Source of the DNA: Bacteroidales bacterium
GTDB lineage: Bacteria > Bacteroidota > Bacteroidia > Bacteroidales > ML635J-15
Direction of reading: 5' to 3'
Length of the DNA stretch: 19,396 nt
Assembly (NCBI GenBank): GCA_023228725.1
Contig: JALOAQ010000054.1
Span: forward strand, 1-19,396
Positions 1 to 8,655 of this stretch are shown in pieces. The notes beneath the pieces are model-generated. The model had not been told where the DNA came from and did not search any database. It saw only the letters and a program-made list of their open reading frames with translations. Position 1 is the first letter of the stretch. Every line of letters starts with the position of its first letter. The position numbers and the translations under genes are program-made.

Positions 1-84
1 GAAGATATTAGATTGGTTAATAAAGGCGTATTTATGCAAAACAACAAATCCACTTTAAAGCTTTTCCAACGTAAAGGAAAATAA
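1..84 (+). CDS. C-terminal end of an unidentified protein (partial)
   Basis: Frame 1 is open from the first base to a TAA at 82-84 and encodes 27 residues ending in a lysine- and arginine-rich tail (LKLFQRKGK). The stop is 3 bp before the TTG start of the DEAD-box helicase, the spacing expected of an operon, which supports a real gene end rather than chance. The fragment is too short to identify a family. The basic tail would suit an RNA- or ribosome-binding protein, but that is only a guess. Confidence 0.5.
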   Translation, partial: EDIRLVNKGVFMQNNKSTLKLFQRKGK

Positions 85-87
85 AAT

Positions 88-1311
88 TTGAAATTTGAAG
101 AATTAAATATAGCACAAAGTTTAAAAGACGGTATTGATAGTTTTAATTATCAAGAGCTTACTCCTATTCAGGAAAAGACTTTGCCAATAATTTTAAAAAA
201 TAAAGATTTATTAGCTTGCTCACAAACAGGTTCAGGAAAAACCGCAGCTTTTTTAATTCCTATAATGGATAAAATTCTTTATTCTGAAAGAGATGGAATT
301 AAAGCTTTGGTAATTGCCCCTACTCGTGAAATATGCATTCAAATAGAAGAGCAAATTGCAGGTTTAGGATATTTTGCCGGCATCTCTTCTTTAGCTGTTT
401 ATGGTGGTAGTAATCAAGAAAATTTCACTAAACAAAGAAATGCTTTAGAAAATAAAACTGATATAATTGTTGCAACTCCAGGAAGATTCTTGGCTCATTT
501 AAAGTTAGGATATGTAAATCTTAATAAATTACTTAGTTTAGTCTTGGATGAAGCTGACGAAATGCTTGACATGGGTTTTTATGCTGATATAATGAGCATT
601 ATCTCCTATTTGCCAAAAAAACGCCAAAATCTTTTATTTTCTGCAACAATGCCAAATTCTATTAAAAAACTTGCAGACGAAATCTTAGTAAATCCTGAAT
701 TTATTGATTTGAATTTTTCTTTGCCTGCCGAAGAAATTGAGCAGAAAGTATTTATGGTTTTTGAAAAAGATAAAGCAAAATTATTAAATACTGTTTTAAA
801 TAATTTTAAAAACAATAAAATTTTAATTTTTGCAGGAACAAAACTCAGCGTTTCAAGAATTTCATCATATTTAAGAACTTGTAAAATCAAACATTCTTCA
901 ATTAATTCAAATTTTACTCAAGAAGAAAGAATTGAAACCGTACAAAACTTTAAAAGCGGAAATTTTAATATTTTAGTTACAACAAATTTGCTTTCACGCG
1001 GAATTGATATTGAGGATGTTAATTTAATTATAAACTATGATATTCCTGAAAAAGCTGAAGATTATGTTCACAGGATTGGTCGCACTGCCAGAGCCGGAAA
1101 ACTTGGTATGGCAATTAGTTTTATTAATGAAAATGAAATTTCAAATTTTAATAGAATTGAAAAACTTTTGAAGCGAGAAATTGCAAAAAGTAAATTGCCT
1201 GAAGGTTTTAGCTCTGCTCCTGAATATAAAGTAATTGTACAGCCAAGAAAACGGAGGTGGAAAACAAATAGGAAAACCATAAAACTGGATAAAAGACAGA
1301 AATCTAAGTGA
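88..1311 (+). CDS. DEAD-box ATP-dependent RNA helicase
   Basis: This is a cytoplasmic ATP-dependent RNA helicase that remodels RNA duplexes or RNA-protein complexes (ribosome assembly, mRNA turnover, cold growth). The whole superfamily 2 motif set is visible in 407 residues: Q motif around 20-35 ending TPIQ, Walker A SQTGSGKT at 45-52, PTRE at 78-81, TPGR at 130-133, DEAD at 154-157, SAT at 185-187, RGIDI at 304-308 and HRIGRTARAG at 328-337. The last ~25 residues are lysine/arginine-rich, as in RhlE/CshA-like proteins, where such tails bind RNA. The start is TTG, chosen because it precedes the conserved N-terminus, follows a purine-rich stretch (AAAGGAAA, 74-81) and sits 3 bp after the previous stop. 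The family is certain; the subfamily is not. Confidence 0.95.
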   Translation: MKFEELNIAQSLKDGIDSFNYQELTPIQEKTLPIILKNKDLLACSQTGSGKTAAFLIPIMDKILYSERDGIKALVIAPTREICIQIEEQIAGLGYFAGISSLAVYGGSNQENFTKQRNALENKTDIIVATPGRFLAHLKLGYVNLNKLLSLVLDEADEMLDMGFYADIMSIISYLPKKRQNLLFSATMPNSIKKLADEILVNPEFIDLNFSLPAEEIEQKVFMVFEKDKAKLLNTVLNNFKNNKILIFAGTKLSVSRISSYLRTCKIKHSSINSNFTQEERIETVQNFKSGNFNILVTTNLLSRGIDIEDVNLIINYDIPEKAEDYVHRIGRTARAGKLGMAISFINENEISNFNRIEKLLKREIAKSKLPEGFSSAPEYKVIVQPRKRRWKTNRKTIKLDKRQKSK

Positions 1312-1381
1312 TTTTTATTCTTTTAAACCTCTATATGTTAAATACTTTTAAAAATAATTTTTAAGCAATCTATATTATGTT

Positions 1382-1389
1382 TAATTTTG
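1382..1389 (+). promoter_or_regulatory. Bacteroidota -7 box (TAATTTTG)
   Basis: The octamer matches the Bacteroidota sigma-A -7 consensus TAnnTTTG exactly. It ends 6 bp before the ATG at 1396, so transcription would begin almost at the start codon. No clear -33 TTG is seen about 20 bp upstream. By base composition an exact match should occur about once per 1.2 kb per strand, so position is the main support. Confidence 0.5.
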
Positions 1390-1395
1390 CATTCT

Positions 1396-2151
1396 ATGTC
1401 AGGCTTTTTTAAACGAAATATAAACGGTATTCTTGGAACTATTTTGTTTCACTTAATAATACTTGTTATTACTATGAGTTTAAAGCTTGCTGAACCTAAT
1501 CCAAATAATGAAGAGTATTTTATTATTGAACCTGAGTTTTTAAAAGAAATTTTAGAAAATGAAGATGATATTTTAAAAGATGAAAATTCTATAGAAGATT
1601 TTGATATTGAAAATTATTTAAAAGAAATACGAAATATTGGAGCTAATAATCCTAATAATAAGTATTTTAACGATGCAAATGCTCTAAGTGAAGAAGAATT
1701 AAGGCAAAAATATGAAACAGAACTTTTAAAAGAAAAATATGGTAGCGAGTATGATAAGATGATGAATACAAGCTATGAAGATTATTTAAAAGATAAGGAA
1801 AAGCCTAATTCTTCTAATGAAAAAAACAAGGATGATACTAAGAATAAAAATACAGTAAATTATTCTGGTCCTGCTTTGGTTTATGTTGACTTGCAAAATC
1901 CAAATCGTGGTAAAACATATATACATGTTCCTGTATTTACTTGTGAAAATGGTGGGCGTGTTGTTGTTGGGATTAATATTTCGCCTGATGGCAGTGTAAA
2001 ATCTGTAAATATTATTTCAGCAAAAAGTAGCGGTGATGCAAGTTGTATTAGCAATGCAGCAAAAAACGCTGCTTTAAAATCTAAATTTTCTGCAATTTCA
2101 GGTGGAAAAACAGAAACCGGCACTATCACCTATTCATTTATGGAACAATGA
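1396..2151 (+). CDS. TonB C-terminal-domain protein (TonB-like energy transducer)
   Basis: Predicted inner-membrane-anchored periplasmic protein of the TonB family, which passes proton-motive energy to outer-membrane transporters. The layout fits: a short basic cytoplasmic start, one membrane helix at about residues 9-29, a long acidic, Asn/Lys/Glu-rich linker (about 30-150) in place of the usual Pro-rich one, and a C-terminal domain of about 90 residues. That domain has the signature GRVVVGINISPDGSV, then SSGD..CI..AAKNAALKSKF, and ends on a TITYSF beta strand. The ATG at 1396 is preferred over the upstream in-frame TTG at 1387, which overlaps the -7 box. No exbB/exbD is adjacent, so it may be an accessory TonB or a structural homologue of other function. 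The family call is good; the partner is unknown. Confidence 0.75.
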   Translation: MSGFFKRNINGILGTILFHLIILVITMSLKLAEPNPNNEEYFIIEPEFLKEILENEDDILKDENSIEDFDIENYLKEIRNIGANNPNNKYFNDANALSEEELRQKYETELLKEKYGSEYDKMMNTSYEDYLKDKEKPNSSNEKNKDDTKNKNTVNYSGPALVYVDLQNPNRGKTYIHVPVFTCENGGRVVVGINISPDGSVKSVNIISAKSSGDASCISNAAKNAALKSKFSAISGGKTETGTITYSFMEQ

Positions 2152-2252
2152 ATTTAATTCAAAATTTCATCTATAAAAACCATAGAGATTAAAACAATTT
2201 ATTGCTGTTTATATAATACTTTTTAAAATCATTATATTTCAAATTAATTATT

Positions 2253-2260
2253 TAATTTTA
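2253..2260 (+). promoter_or_regulatory. Candidate -7 box for the acyl-CoA ligase gene
   Basis: TAATTTTA matches the Bacteroidota -7 consensus TAnnTTTG at all but the last position and ends 19 bp before the ATG at 2280. The surrounding 128-bp gap is extremely AT-rich, so chance similarity is possible. Confidence 0.3.
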
Positions 2261-2279
2261 CAAAAAATACATTATTGTT

Positions 2280-3899
2280 ATGATAGCAGAAAATTTAATA
2301 GCTTATTTTGAAAACGCGATAGCAAATAATTGGGACAAAATATCCTTGCAAGATTACGAAAACGGTGGCTTAAGTTTTGGGGAATTAGGCAATCAAATTT
2401 ACAATGTTCACAAGCTTTATCGCGAGTGCGGAATTGAAAAAGGTGATAAAATTATTGTTGTTGGCAAAAACTCAGCTAATTGGGGTTTAATCTATATTGC
2501 AACAGTTAGTTATGGTGCAGTAATTGTTCCTTTATTGCAAGATTTTACCTCAAAAGATATTTACTCATTAACAAATCATTCTGATGCAAAATTAATGTTT
2601 GCTTCGGAATTTATTTGTCAAAAATTTGATTATTCAAAGTTTGAACAATTACAAACAGTTTACTATTTAGATAATTTTGAGATTGCCCACGACTTTTCAA
2701 ATAAAAACATTTTATTTGATAATAATCCAAATGTTATTTCACAAAAAGATTTTAAATTAGAACATATTCCAAATTCTGAACTTGCTGCAATACTTTACAC
2801 TTCAGGCACTGCAGGTCAGCCAAAAGGCGTTATGTTACAACATAATTCTTTAGCAGCTAATGTTAGATATGCTCGTGCTAATATGCCTTTAGAATCAGGC
2901 GATAGAATAGTATCATTTTTACCTTTAGCCCATTGTTATGGAGCTGCTTTTGAGTTTTTATTTCCTTTCACTCTTGGTTGTTCAATTATATTTTTAGGAA
3001 AATTACCTTCGCCTCAAGTGATTTTAAAAGCATTTAACGAAATAAAACCTCGACTTGTTTTGTCTGTCCCTCTTGTAATAGAAAAAATTTATAAAAATAA
3101 AATTAAACCTACTATAGACAAACCAGCAATTAAATTTTTACTTAAAATACCTATAGCTAAAGGCTTGTTGCATAAAAAGATACGAAACTCTTTAAATCAA
3201 GCTTTTGGTGGTGAAGCTAAAGAAATTGTTATTGGTGGAGCCAAGATGAATAGAGAAGTTGAAACTTTTTTGCAAAAAATTGGATTTAATTTTGCTATAG
3301 GATATGGAATGACAGAGTGTGGTCCATTAATTACATATGACGGTTGGAAAACTACAAAAATTTACTCTGCCGGAAAAGTTGTTGACAGTTTAGAAATGAA
3401 AATTAATTCAACTCAAGAGGGAAAGGTTGGAGAAATTTTTGTTCGTGGAGAAAATGTAATGACAGGTTATTATAAAAATGAAGAAGAGACAGCAAATGCT
3501 ATTGATGCTGATGGCTGGCTTCATACAAGTGATTTAGGAATAATTGATTCAGACGGTTATTTATTTATAAAAGGACGTAGTAAAAGTATGATTTTAACCA
3601 GTTCTGGTCAAAACGTTTATCCTGAAGAAATTGAATCTAAGTTTAATAATTTTCCTCTTGTAAGCGAAATTGTTGTTGTTAGTCGTTCCGGTGCAATTAC
3701 TGCTCTTATTTATCCCGATCAAGACAGAATTAAAGCTTCTAATTTAAAACCTGAGCAAGTAGAAAAGGTTTTAAATCATTATCAAAAGCGTGTAAATGAA
3801 GATTTACCTGCATATATGCAAATTAAAAAACTTATTATCCGTGAAGAAGAATTTGAAAAAACGCCTAAAAAAAGTATAAAAAGATATTTGTATGAATAG
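2280..3899 (+). CDS. AMP-dependent long-chain acyl-CoA synthetase (FadD-like)
   Basis: An adenylate-forming enzyme of the ANL superfamily, expected to activate long-chain fatty acids to acyl-CoA in two steps (acyl-AMP, then thioester). In 539 residues it shows the P-loop YTSGTAGQPKGV (173-184), the A5 motif GYGMTECGP (341-349), the ribose-binding region around HTSD (415-418), the hinge GRSKS (432-436) and a C-terminal lid ending EKTPKKSIKRYLYE. It is somewhat shorter than the ~600-residue bacterial long-chain enzymes but complete at both ends. Substrate chain length cannot be read from sequence. The lid motif has serine where many long-chain ligases carry the catalytic lysine, with lysines immediately before it. 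Its stop lies 2 bp from that of the convergent CotH-type gene. Confidence 0.9.
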   Translation: MIAENLIAYFENAIANNWDKISLQDYENGGLSFGELGNQIYNVHKLYRECGIEKGDKIIVVGKNSANWGLIYIATVSYGAVIVPLLQDFTSKDIYSLTNHSDAKLMFASEFICQKFDYSKFEQLQTVYYLDNFEIAHDFSNKNILFDNNPNVISQKDFKLEHIPNSELAAILYTSGTAGQPKGVMLQHNSLAANVRYARANMPLESGDRIVSFLPLAHCYGAAFEFLFPFTLGCSIIFLGKLPSPQVILKAFNEIKPRLVLSVPLVIEKIYKNKIKPTIDKPAIKFLLKIPIAKGLLHKKIRNSLNQAFGGEAKEIVIGGAKMNREVETFLQKIGFNFAIGYGMTECGPLITYDGWKTTKIYSAGKVVDSLEMKINSTQEGKVGEIFVRGENVMTGYYKNEEETANAIDADGWLHTSDLGIIDSDGYLFIKGRSKSMILTSSGQNVYPEEIESKFNNFPLVSEIVVVSRSGAITALIYPDQDRIKASNLKPEQVEKVLNHYQKRVNEDLPAYMQIKKLIIREEEFEKTPKKSIKRYLYE

Positions 3900-3901
3900 G
3901 C

Positions 3902-5959
3902 TTAAAAAACAATTAATTTTGTCGTTTGAATTATATCATTTTCAAATTCTGTTATTAAAATATATACTCCTTTGCTTAAGTCTGAGACTTGAAAACTATA
4001 ATTATAAGATTTAATATCCATGAAATTTAAAACTTGAAGACCAGAAATATTTTGTAAAGAAATGTTTTTTATAAGTTCTTCGCTTTCTACTATACAAATA
4101 TTAGAACAAGGATTAGGATAAACAAATATATTAGGAGTAAAAATTTGATTATTTATATCAGTTGGTAAGGCATTAGTTGCTACCCAGTTTTCAGCAAGAC
4201 TATTGTCTAAATCTGGATTTATTAAACTTAGATAAGGACCATCCCCATCAGCAAGTTCAGGCCAAGGATAAGAATCTTCATAAATAACTTGATTAATAAT
4301 ATTTCCAAATGCATCAACTAAGCATAAATCAAAGCTCTTATTTGATAAATGCCTTGTAAACTGACCAAAAGGCGTAAAACCATAAAATTCCTCAAATATT
4401 TCGGCATTAGAAACAATATAAAAACTTTCAAAAGGACTTGCAATATAGTTATCGGGAAACCTATACACAAAACCCGTTTCTTTAAAATAAATCCCAGTTA
4501 AATCAATATCGTCTTCACTATTATTTATAATTTCAATAAACTCTAAATCATCTTTATCAAAAGCAAATTCTTCTTTTGGGTGATAATGAATTTTATTTAT
4601 TACAAGTTTTGGAACTTCAATTTCAGCACATATTTCACAATCTGTTAGGTTTTGAACCATCCAGTCTAATCTTTCAACTAACCAAGTTTTTAAAGAATCA
4701 ACATGAGTTTGATGTATTCCTACACTTCCCCATCTTTGCTCCTCTCTTATCAAAGACTCGGCAATTAATTCAGAAATAGAATCAATTTTGGTTTCTATAT
4801 TATCATAACTTAAAATTTCGCCATCAAATCTTAATTCTTTCCAACGTTTAGTAAGATAACAGTTAAACTCTTCATCATTGAATAAATCTAACCAAAATTC
4901 AGAGCCGGTAGCACCGAAATCAAATTGCCAAACATCAACCTTACTCCTATCGTTATTCCAGCGTTTAAAGTCATTTCCAAAAGAAAGATTAAAATCCCAA
5001 ATAGGTCCTGCACAAAGTTTTGAATTTCTATCTTTAAAGAAAAATGTACTTAAAACATAAGCGTCAACATTCGAGCTAAGTTCATTACAAATAATAAAAT
5101 CAATAAACGAAGGAATGTCAATCATTGAGGGATAACCACCAAGAATAGAAGTGTTATTATTGTCCATAGCTTCTTGAAAAGCTGTAAAATAATTTTTTAT
5201 ATACTCATGTTGTTCATCTGTGATATTAACAGGTTTAGGCCTATGATGTATATAATTAATCTCTTCAATTGAATCTGAATATGTTTCCATAGTCCAAGCT
5301 ATAGGGTCGCCTCCTGTGGTTTTATCGGCTTTAATAATATATCCCCCCGAAAGATCTGGCAATTCATTATCAAACTCGCTTAGCTTTTTAATATTTACCC
5401 TTTTTTTATCAATTTTAATTTTTTCTGCAAAAGCATATAAACCCTTATAATTATTATTTACAACAAGTTCGCAATATTTATAATCAGAAGCCCAATTGCC
5501 CATTTCAGAGGAAATAAAATTGATTAAAGGATCTCTCAAATAAGTTGAATCATAAGCAAATGAATGTAAAATCCAATTGTTTTCTTTTGCCATTCCAAGT
5601 ATTTCAACATTGTTTTTGGTTCCGTCCGAGTTCAAAGTAAATAAAGCATATGGTTTTTTTATTAAAGTTTGAGAAGTTGAACCACGTAGCTCTATACCAA
5701 TTTTTCCATCATAACTTAAAAATTCCACTGAATCTATATCTGTTAAATAATTTCTTGACCCATCAGGTCTAAAAATAATTTTCATATCTGCCCAAATTTT
5801 GGGTTCATCCGGAATATTTTGATAATTACCGCTAACAGTATCAAATTCTGTAGTAATCACAACAATTGGAAGATTACTGTTAGTAAAATTTTGAGAAAAT
5901 ACTGATAAATTAAAAATTAAAAGAAAAAATAAAGTGATTTGAAATTTTAACAATGTCAT
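3902..5959 (-). CDS. Secreted CotH-kinase / lamin-tail protein with T9SS sorting domain
   Basis: A 685-residue exported protein in four parts. An N-terminal signal peptide ends near FSQ (residue 23). A CotH-like domain covers about 30-440, with GIELRGSTSQ (88-97), WILHSFAYDSTYLRDPL (129-145), GLYAFAEKIKID (173-184), GGYIIKADK (205-213) and GPIWDFNLSFGN (318-329); WDF..SFGN matches the metal-binding motif of the atypical CotH protein kinases. A lamin-tail domain covers about 450-595. A C-terminal T9SS type A domain starts at VYPNP (613-617) and ends KLIVF. Known CotH proteins phosphorylate spore coat proteins, but surface CotH/lamin-tail proteins are widespread in non-spore-forming Bacteroidota and their substrates are unknown. 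The protein is expected to be surface-exposed or released by type IX secretion. Kinase activity here is inferred. Confidence 0.88.
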   Translation of the reverse strand: MTLLKFQITLFFLLIFNLSVFSQNFTNSNLPIVVITTEFDTVSGNYQNIPDEPKIWADMKIIFRPDGSRNYLTDIDSVEFLSYDGKIGIELRGSTSQTLIKKPYALFTLNSDGTKNNVEILGMAKENNWILHSFAYDSTYLRDPLINFISSEMGNWASDYKYCELVVNNNYKGLYAFAEKIKIDKKRVNIKKLSEFDNELPDLSGGYIIKADKTTGGDPIAWTMETYSDSIEEINYIHHRPKPVNITDEQHEYIKNYFTAFQEAMDNNNTSILGGYPSMIDIPSFIDFIICNELSSNVDAYVLSTFFFKDRNSKLCAGPIWDFNLSFGNDFKRWNNDRSKVDVWQFDFGATGSEFWLDLFNDEEFNCYLTKRWKELRFDGEILSYDNIETKIDSISELIAESLIREEQRWGSVGIHQTHVDSLKTWLVERLDWMVQNLTDCEICAEIEVPKLVINKIHYHPKEEFAFDKDDLEFIEIINNSEDDIDLTGIYFKETGFVYRFPDNYIASPFESFYIVSNAEIFEEFYGFTPFGQFTRHLSNKSFDLCLVDAFGNIINQVIYEDSYPWPELADGDGPYLSLINPDLDNSLAENWVATNALPTDINNQIFTPNIFVYPNPCSNICIVESEELIKNISLQNISGLQVLNFMDIKSYNYSFQVSDLSKGVYILITEFENDIIQTTKLIVF

Positions 5960-5999
5960 AATCTAAATAAATAAAAATAAAATAATATCAAATAAACAA

Positions 6000-6007
6000 C
6001 AAAATTA
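6000..6007 (-). promoter_or_regulatory. Bacteroidota -7 box for the CotH-type gene
   Basis: Read on the minus strand this is TAATTTTG, an exact TAnnTTTG match, about 40 bp upstream of the ATG at 5959. It shares the 139-bp divergent intergenic region with the -7 box of the Lnb-like gene. No convincing -33 TTG was found. Confidence 0.45.
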
Positions 6008-6070
6008 AGTAAAAAGAACGTTAATAAAAATAAATAACAGAAAAAATTAAGTTTAAACTTGAATTTTCCT

Positions 6071-6078
6071 TAAATTTG
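6071..6078 (+). promoter_or_regulatory. Bacteroidota -7 box for the Lnb-like gene
   Basis: TAAATTTG matches TAnnTTTG exactly and lies 20 bp upstream of the ATG at 6099. A weak -33-like TTT lies at 6052-6054. An out-of-frame ATG at 6092 opens a short reading frame of about 20 codons overlapping the true start. Confidence 0.5.
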
Positions 6079-6098
6079 CAAAGTAAAAAAAATGGAAA

Positions 6099-7226
6099 AT
6101 GAAAAAAATTTTATATTTATTATTTTTAACAAATTTATTATTCTTGAATAATTCATTTTCTCAAGAATTAAGTAAAAACGCAGTAGTTACATTGCTAACT
6201 CAAGATGAAGGCTATGAACTTTATGCGTATTTCGGACATACTGCTTTGAGAATAAAAGACGATTCCTTGGGTTTAGATATTGTTTTTAATTATGGTACTT
6301 TTGACTTTGATACACCTGATTTTTACACTCAATTTGCTAAAGGAACTTTAAATTACACCTTGAGCTACAGTAGTTACGAAAGTTTTATTTATTACTCAAA
6401 ACAAACACAAAGAACAATAAAAGAGCAAGTTTTAAACTTAAATCAACAGGAAAAACAAAAAATATTAGACCTTTTAGTAGCTTACTATAATTCTGAAGCT
6501 CGCTATTATAGATATGATTTTTTATATGATAATTGTGCTACTAAAATTAGAGATATTATTCAAGAAGCTACAAATAATCGCATTGATTTTTCAAAATCCA
6601 ATTATAAAGGGCAAACTTATAGACAGCTTTTAATACCTTTTTTAAAAAAGAATTACTGGATAGATTTTGGAATTAATTTTATTTTAGGTTTAGAAACTGA
6701 TAAAAAAGTACCAGCTGAGCAATATATGTTTTTACCTGTTTATATCCACGATTTTTGTGAAAATTCTGAATATGCAGAAAATTCAAAAATCATCTTAGAT
6801 GCTTCGCCCAAAACAAAACAAGGTGTTGATTTTGGATATGTTTTACCTTGGATTATTGTAATAGCATTTGCAAGTTTAATTTCAATACCAAAAACAAGAG
6901 GTTTTTTCAAATATTTATTGTATTCTATTTTTGGATTACTCGGGGTTTTTATTTTAAGTTTTGGACTTTATTCAGAACATATTGCAGTGCTTTATAATTT
7001 AAACACTATTTGGACAATCCCCGCCTTTTTAATTCTAATTTTTTCATGGACAAAAAAATATTTAAAATATATTAAAATTGGATATTTAATAATTCTTTTA
7101 TTACATTTACTTAATTGGTTTTGGTTGCCACAACAAATGTCCACTACTTTTCTACCTTGGATGTTTTTATTGATTTTCACTTTAATAATAGACTTAAATT
7201 ATATGAAATATTTTAAAAAGAAATAA
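6099..7226 (+). CDS. Lnb-type (DUF4105) membrane protein, putative lipoprotein N-acyltransferase
   Basis: A member of DUF4105, now linked to Lnb, the Bacteroidota enzyme that N-acylates the N-terminal cysteine of lipoproteins. The 375 residues comprise a signal peptide or first helix ending FSQ (22), a periplasmic domain at about 23-235, and about five membrane helices at roughly 247-262, 270-290, 303-316, 326-342 and 350-367. The periplasmic domain has the two family signatures: AYFGHTALRI with His47 and YDNCATKIRD with Cys146, matching the Cys/His pair of papain-like (NlpC/P60-type) catalysis. A basic KYFKKK tail ends the protein. It would act on the outer face of the inner membrane during lipoprotein maturation. 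The family is confident; the activity rests on what is known of relatives, and several paralogues per genome are common. Confidence 0.85.
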   Translation: MKKILYLLFLTNLLFLNNSFSQELSKNAVVTLLTQDEGYELYAYFGHTALRIKDDSLGLDIVFNYGTFDFDTPDFYTQFAKGTLNYTLSYSSYESFIYYSKQTQRTIKEQVLNLNQQEKQKILDLLVAYYNSEARYYRYDFLYDNCATKIRDIIQEATNNRIDFSKSNYKGQTYRQLLIPFLKKNYWIDFGINFILGLETDKKVPAEQYMFLPVYIHDFCENSEYAENSKIILDASPKTKQGVDFGYVLPWIIVIAFASLISIPKTRGFFKYLLYSIFGLLGVFILSFGLYSEHIAVLYNLNTIWTIPAFLILIFSWTKKYLKYIKIGYLIILLLHLLNWFWLPQQMSTTFLPWMFLLIFTLIIDLNYMKYFKKK

Positions 7227-7279
7227 AGCAACTTTAATCAAAAATTACGTTTAGTTTTAAACTATTAAATATTAAACAT

Positions 7280-8551
7280 ATGAAAATCAAAATTATTATT
7301 CTCTACATTGCATTGATTTTATGCAAGTCTAGTTTATTTTCCCAATCAAAATCCATATTATTTATAGGAAATTCCTACACATATTATAACGAAGGTTTAC
7401 CAACTGCTTTAAAAAATATTGCTACATCTTTTGACCAAGAAATAAGTACAGAAATGATAGCCCCGGGAGGATTTTCCTTTCAATCTCATTCAACAAACCA
7501 AACAAGTTTAGATTTAATTAATTCTCGCAATTGGGATTATGTAGTGCTTCAAGAGCAAAGTCAAAAACCTTCTTTTCCCCCAAGTCAAGTTGCAAACGAA
7601 GTTTATCCTTATGCTGAATCGCTTTGTAATACAATTAGACAAAATGATATTTGTTCTCAAATTATTTTTTTTATGACTTGGGGACATAAGTATGGAGATC
7701 AATCAAATTGTCAAAATTACCAACCTCTTTGTACTTACCAAGGAATGCAATGGCGTTTACGTCAATCTTATGTTGAAATGGCAGAAAACAATGATGCCTG
7801 GCTAAGTCCGGTTGGAATGGCTTTTGCAAAAATTATTGAAACTAATCCTGAAATAGAGCTTTATTCTGCTGATAATTCACACCCAAGCGTTTATGGAACT
7901 TATTTAGCTGCTTGTACTTTTTATTCAACAATTTTTCATAAATCACCTGTAGGCTCAACTTATATAAGTTCAGGAATTAATGTAAATCAAGCAGAAATTT
8001 TACAAAATGCAGCTTGGAGTGTTTTTGCCGACAGTTTAGACACCTGGAATATTGATACCACCAAACTTAGAGTAGATTTTGAGTATCTAACCCTATTGTC
8101 AAATACAGAATCATATTTTTTAAATTCGTCTCAAAATGCAGATTCTTGCTACTGGCAATTTGGCGATGATGAAGATTTTTGGCAATATGATATGAATGAA
8201 TTAGTTACACATTTATATCCTGAATCCGGTAATTATGAGGTTTGCCTAACTGCTTATAAAGGAAATTGTGATTCTGAGAAAATTTGTAAAAATTACTATA
8301 TAAGCATTGATTATAGCTTAATTGATGAAAATTCTGCTAAAAATAAAATAAATATCTACCCTAATCCAAGTTCTGATGGAATAATTTTTATAGAAAACGC
8401 TAAAAACAAATCATGTTCAATTATAGATTTATCAGGTAGGATTATTTGTAAAAAAGAGCTTGAAAATCAAAAACTTAATTTGTCGGATTTAAGCAAAGGA
8501 ATATATTTTATTGAAATAGATTCTAAAATTTATAAAATACATTTGAAATAG
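7280..8551 (+). CDS. Secreted SGNH/GDSL-type hydrolase with PKD-like region and T9SS tail
   Basis: A 423-residue exported hydrolase. A signal peptide ends at FSQ (22). The SGNH fold follows: block I FIGNSYT with nucleophile Ser32, an APGG turn (61-64) that may supply the oxyanion glycine, LQEQSQ (90-95) in the block III position, and block V ADNSHPS with Asp198 and His201 in the DxxH arrangement. Residues about 264-340 look like a PKD/Ig-like fold (CYWQFGDD, then YPESGNYEVCLTAY). The end is a T9SS sorting domain from IYPNPSS (359-365) to YKIHLK. SGNH enzymes of this branch are usually esterases or deacetylases on sugars or lipids; the substrate cannot be told. It follows the Lnb-like gene by 53 bp on the same strand but may have its own promoter (TACGTTTA at 7246-7253). 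Confidence 0.88.
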   Translation: MKIKIIILYIALILCKSSLFSQSKSILFIGNSYTYYNEGLPTALKNIATSFDQEISTEMIAPGGFSFQSHSTNQTSLDLINSRNWDYVVLQEQSQKPSFPPSQVANEVYPYAESLCNTIRQNDICSQIIFFMTWGHKYGDQSNCQNYQPLCTYQGMQWRLRQSYVEMAENNDAWLSPVGMAFAKIIETNPEIELYSADNSHPSVYGTYLAACTFYSTIFHKSPVGSTYISSGINVNQAEILQNAAWSVFADSLDTWNIDTTKLRVDFEYLTLLSNTESYFLNSSQNADSCYWQFGDDEDFWQYDMNELVTHLYPESGNYEVCLTAYKGNCDSEKICKNYYISIDYSLIDENSAKNKINIYPNPSSDGIIFIENAKNKSCSIIDLSGRIICKKELENQKLNLSDLSKGIYFIEIDSKIYKIHLK

Positions 8552-8655
8552 AATTAGCTTAAACGCTTGAAATAAATTTTAAAAAATTAGTCTTACTAAG
8601 ATAATACATATATTCCAATATTTAAAAGAAAAATATGAAAAAATTATAAAATAAA

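Noticed and set aside
1387..1395. TTG start three codons upstream of the TonB-like gene
   Set aside because: It overlaps the -7 box and adds only three residues. The ATG at 1396 gives the family-like start MSGFFKRN.
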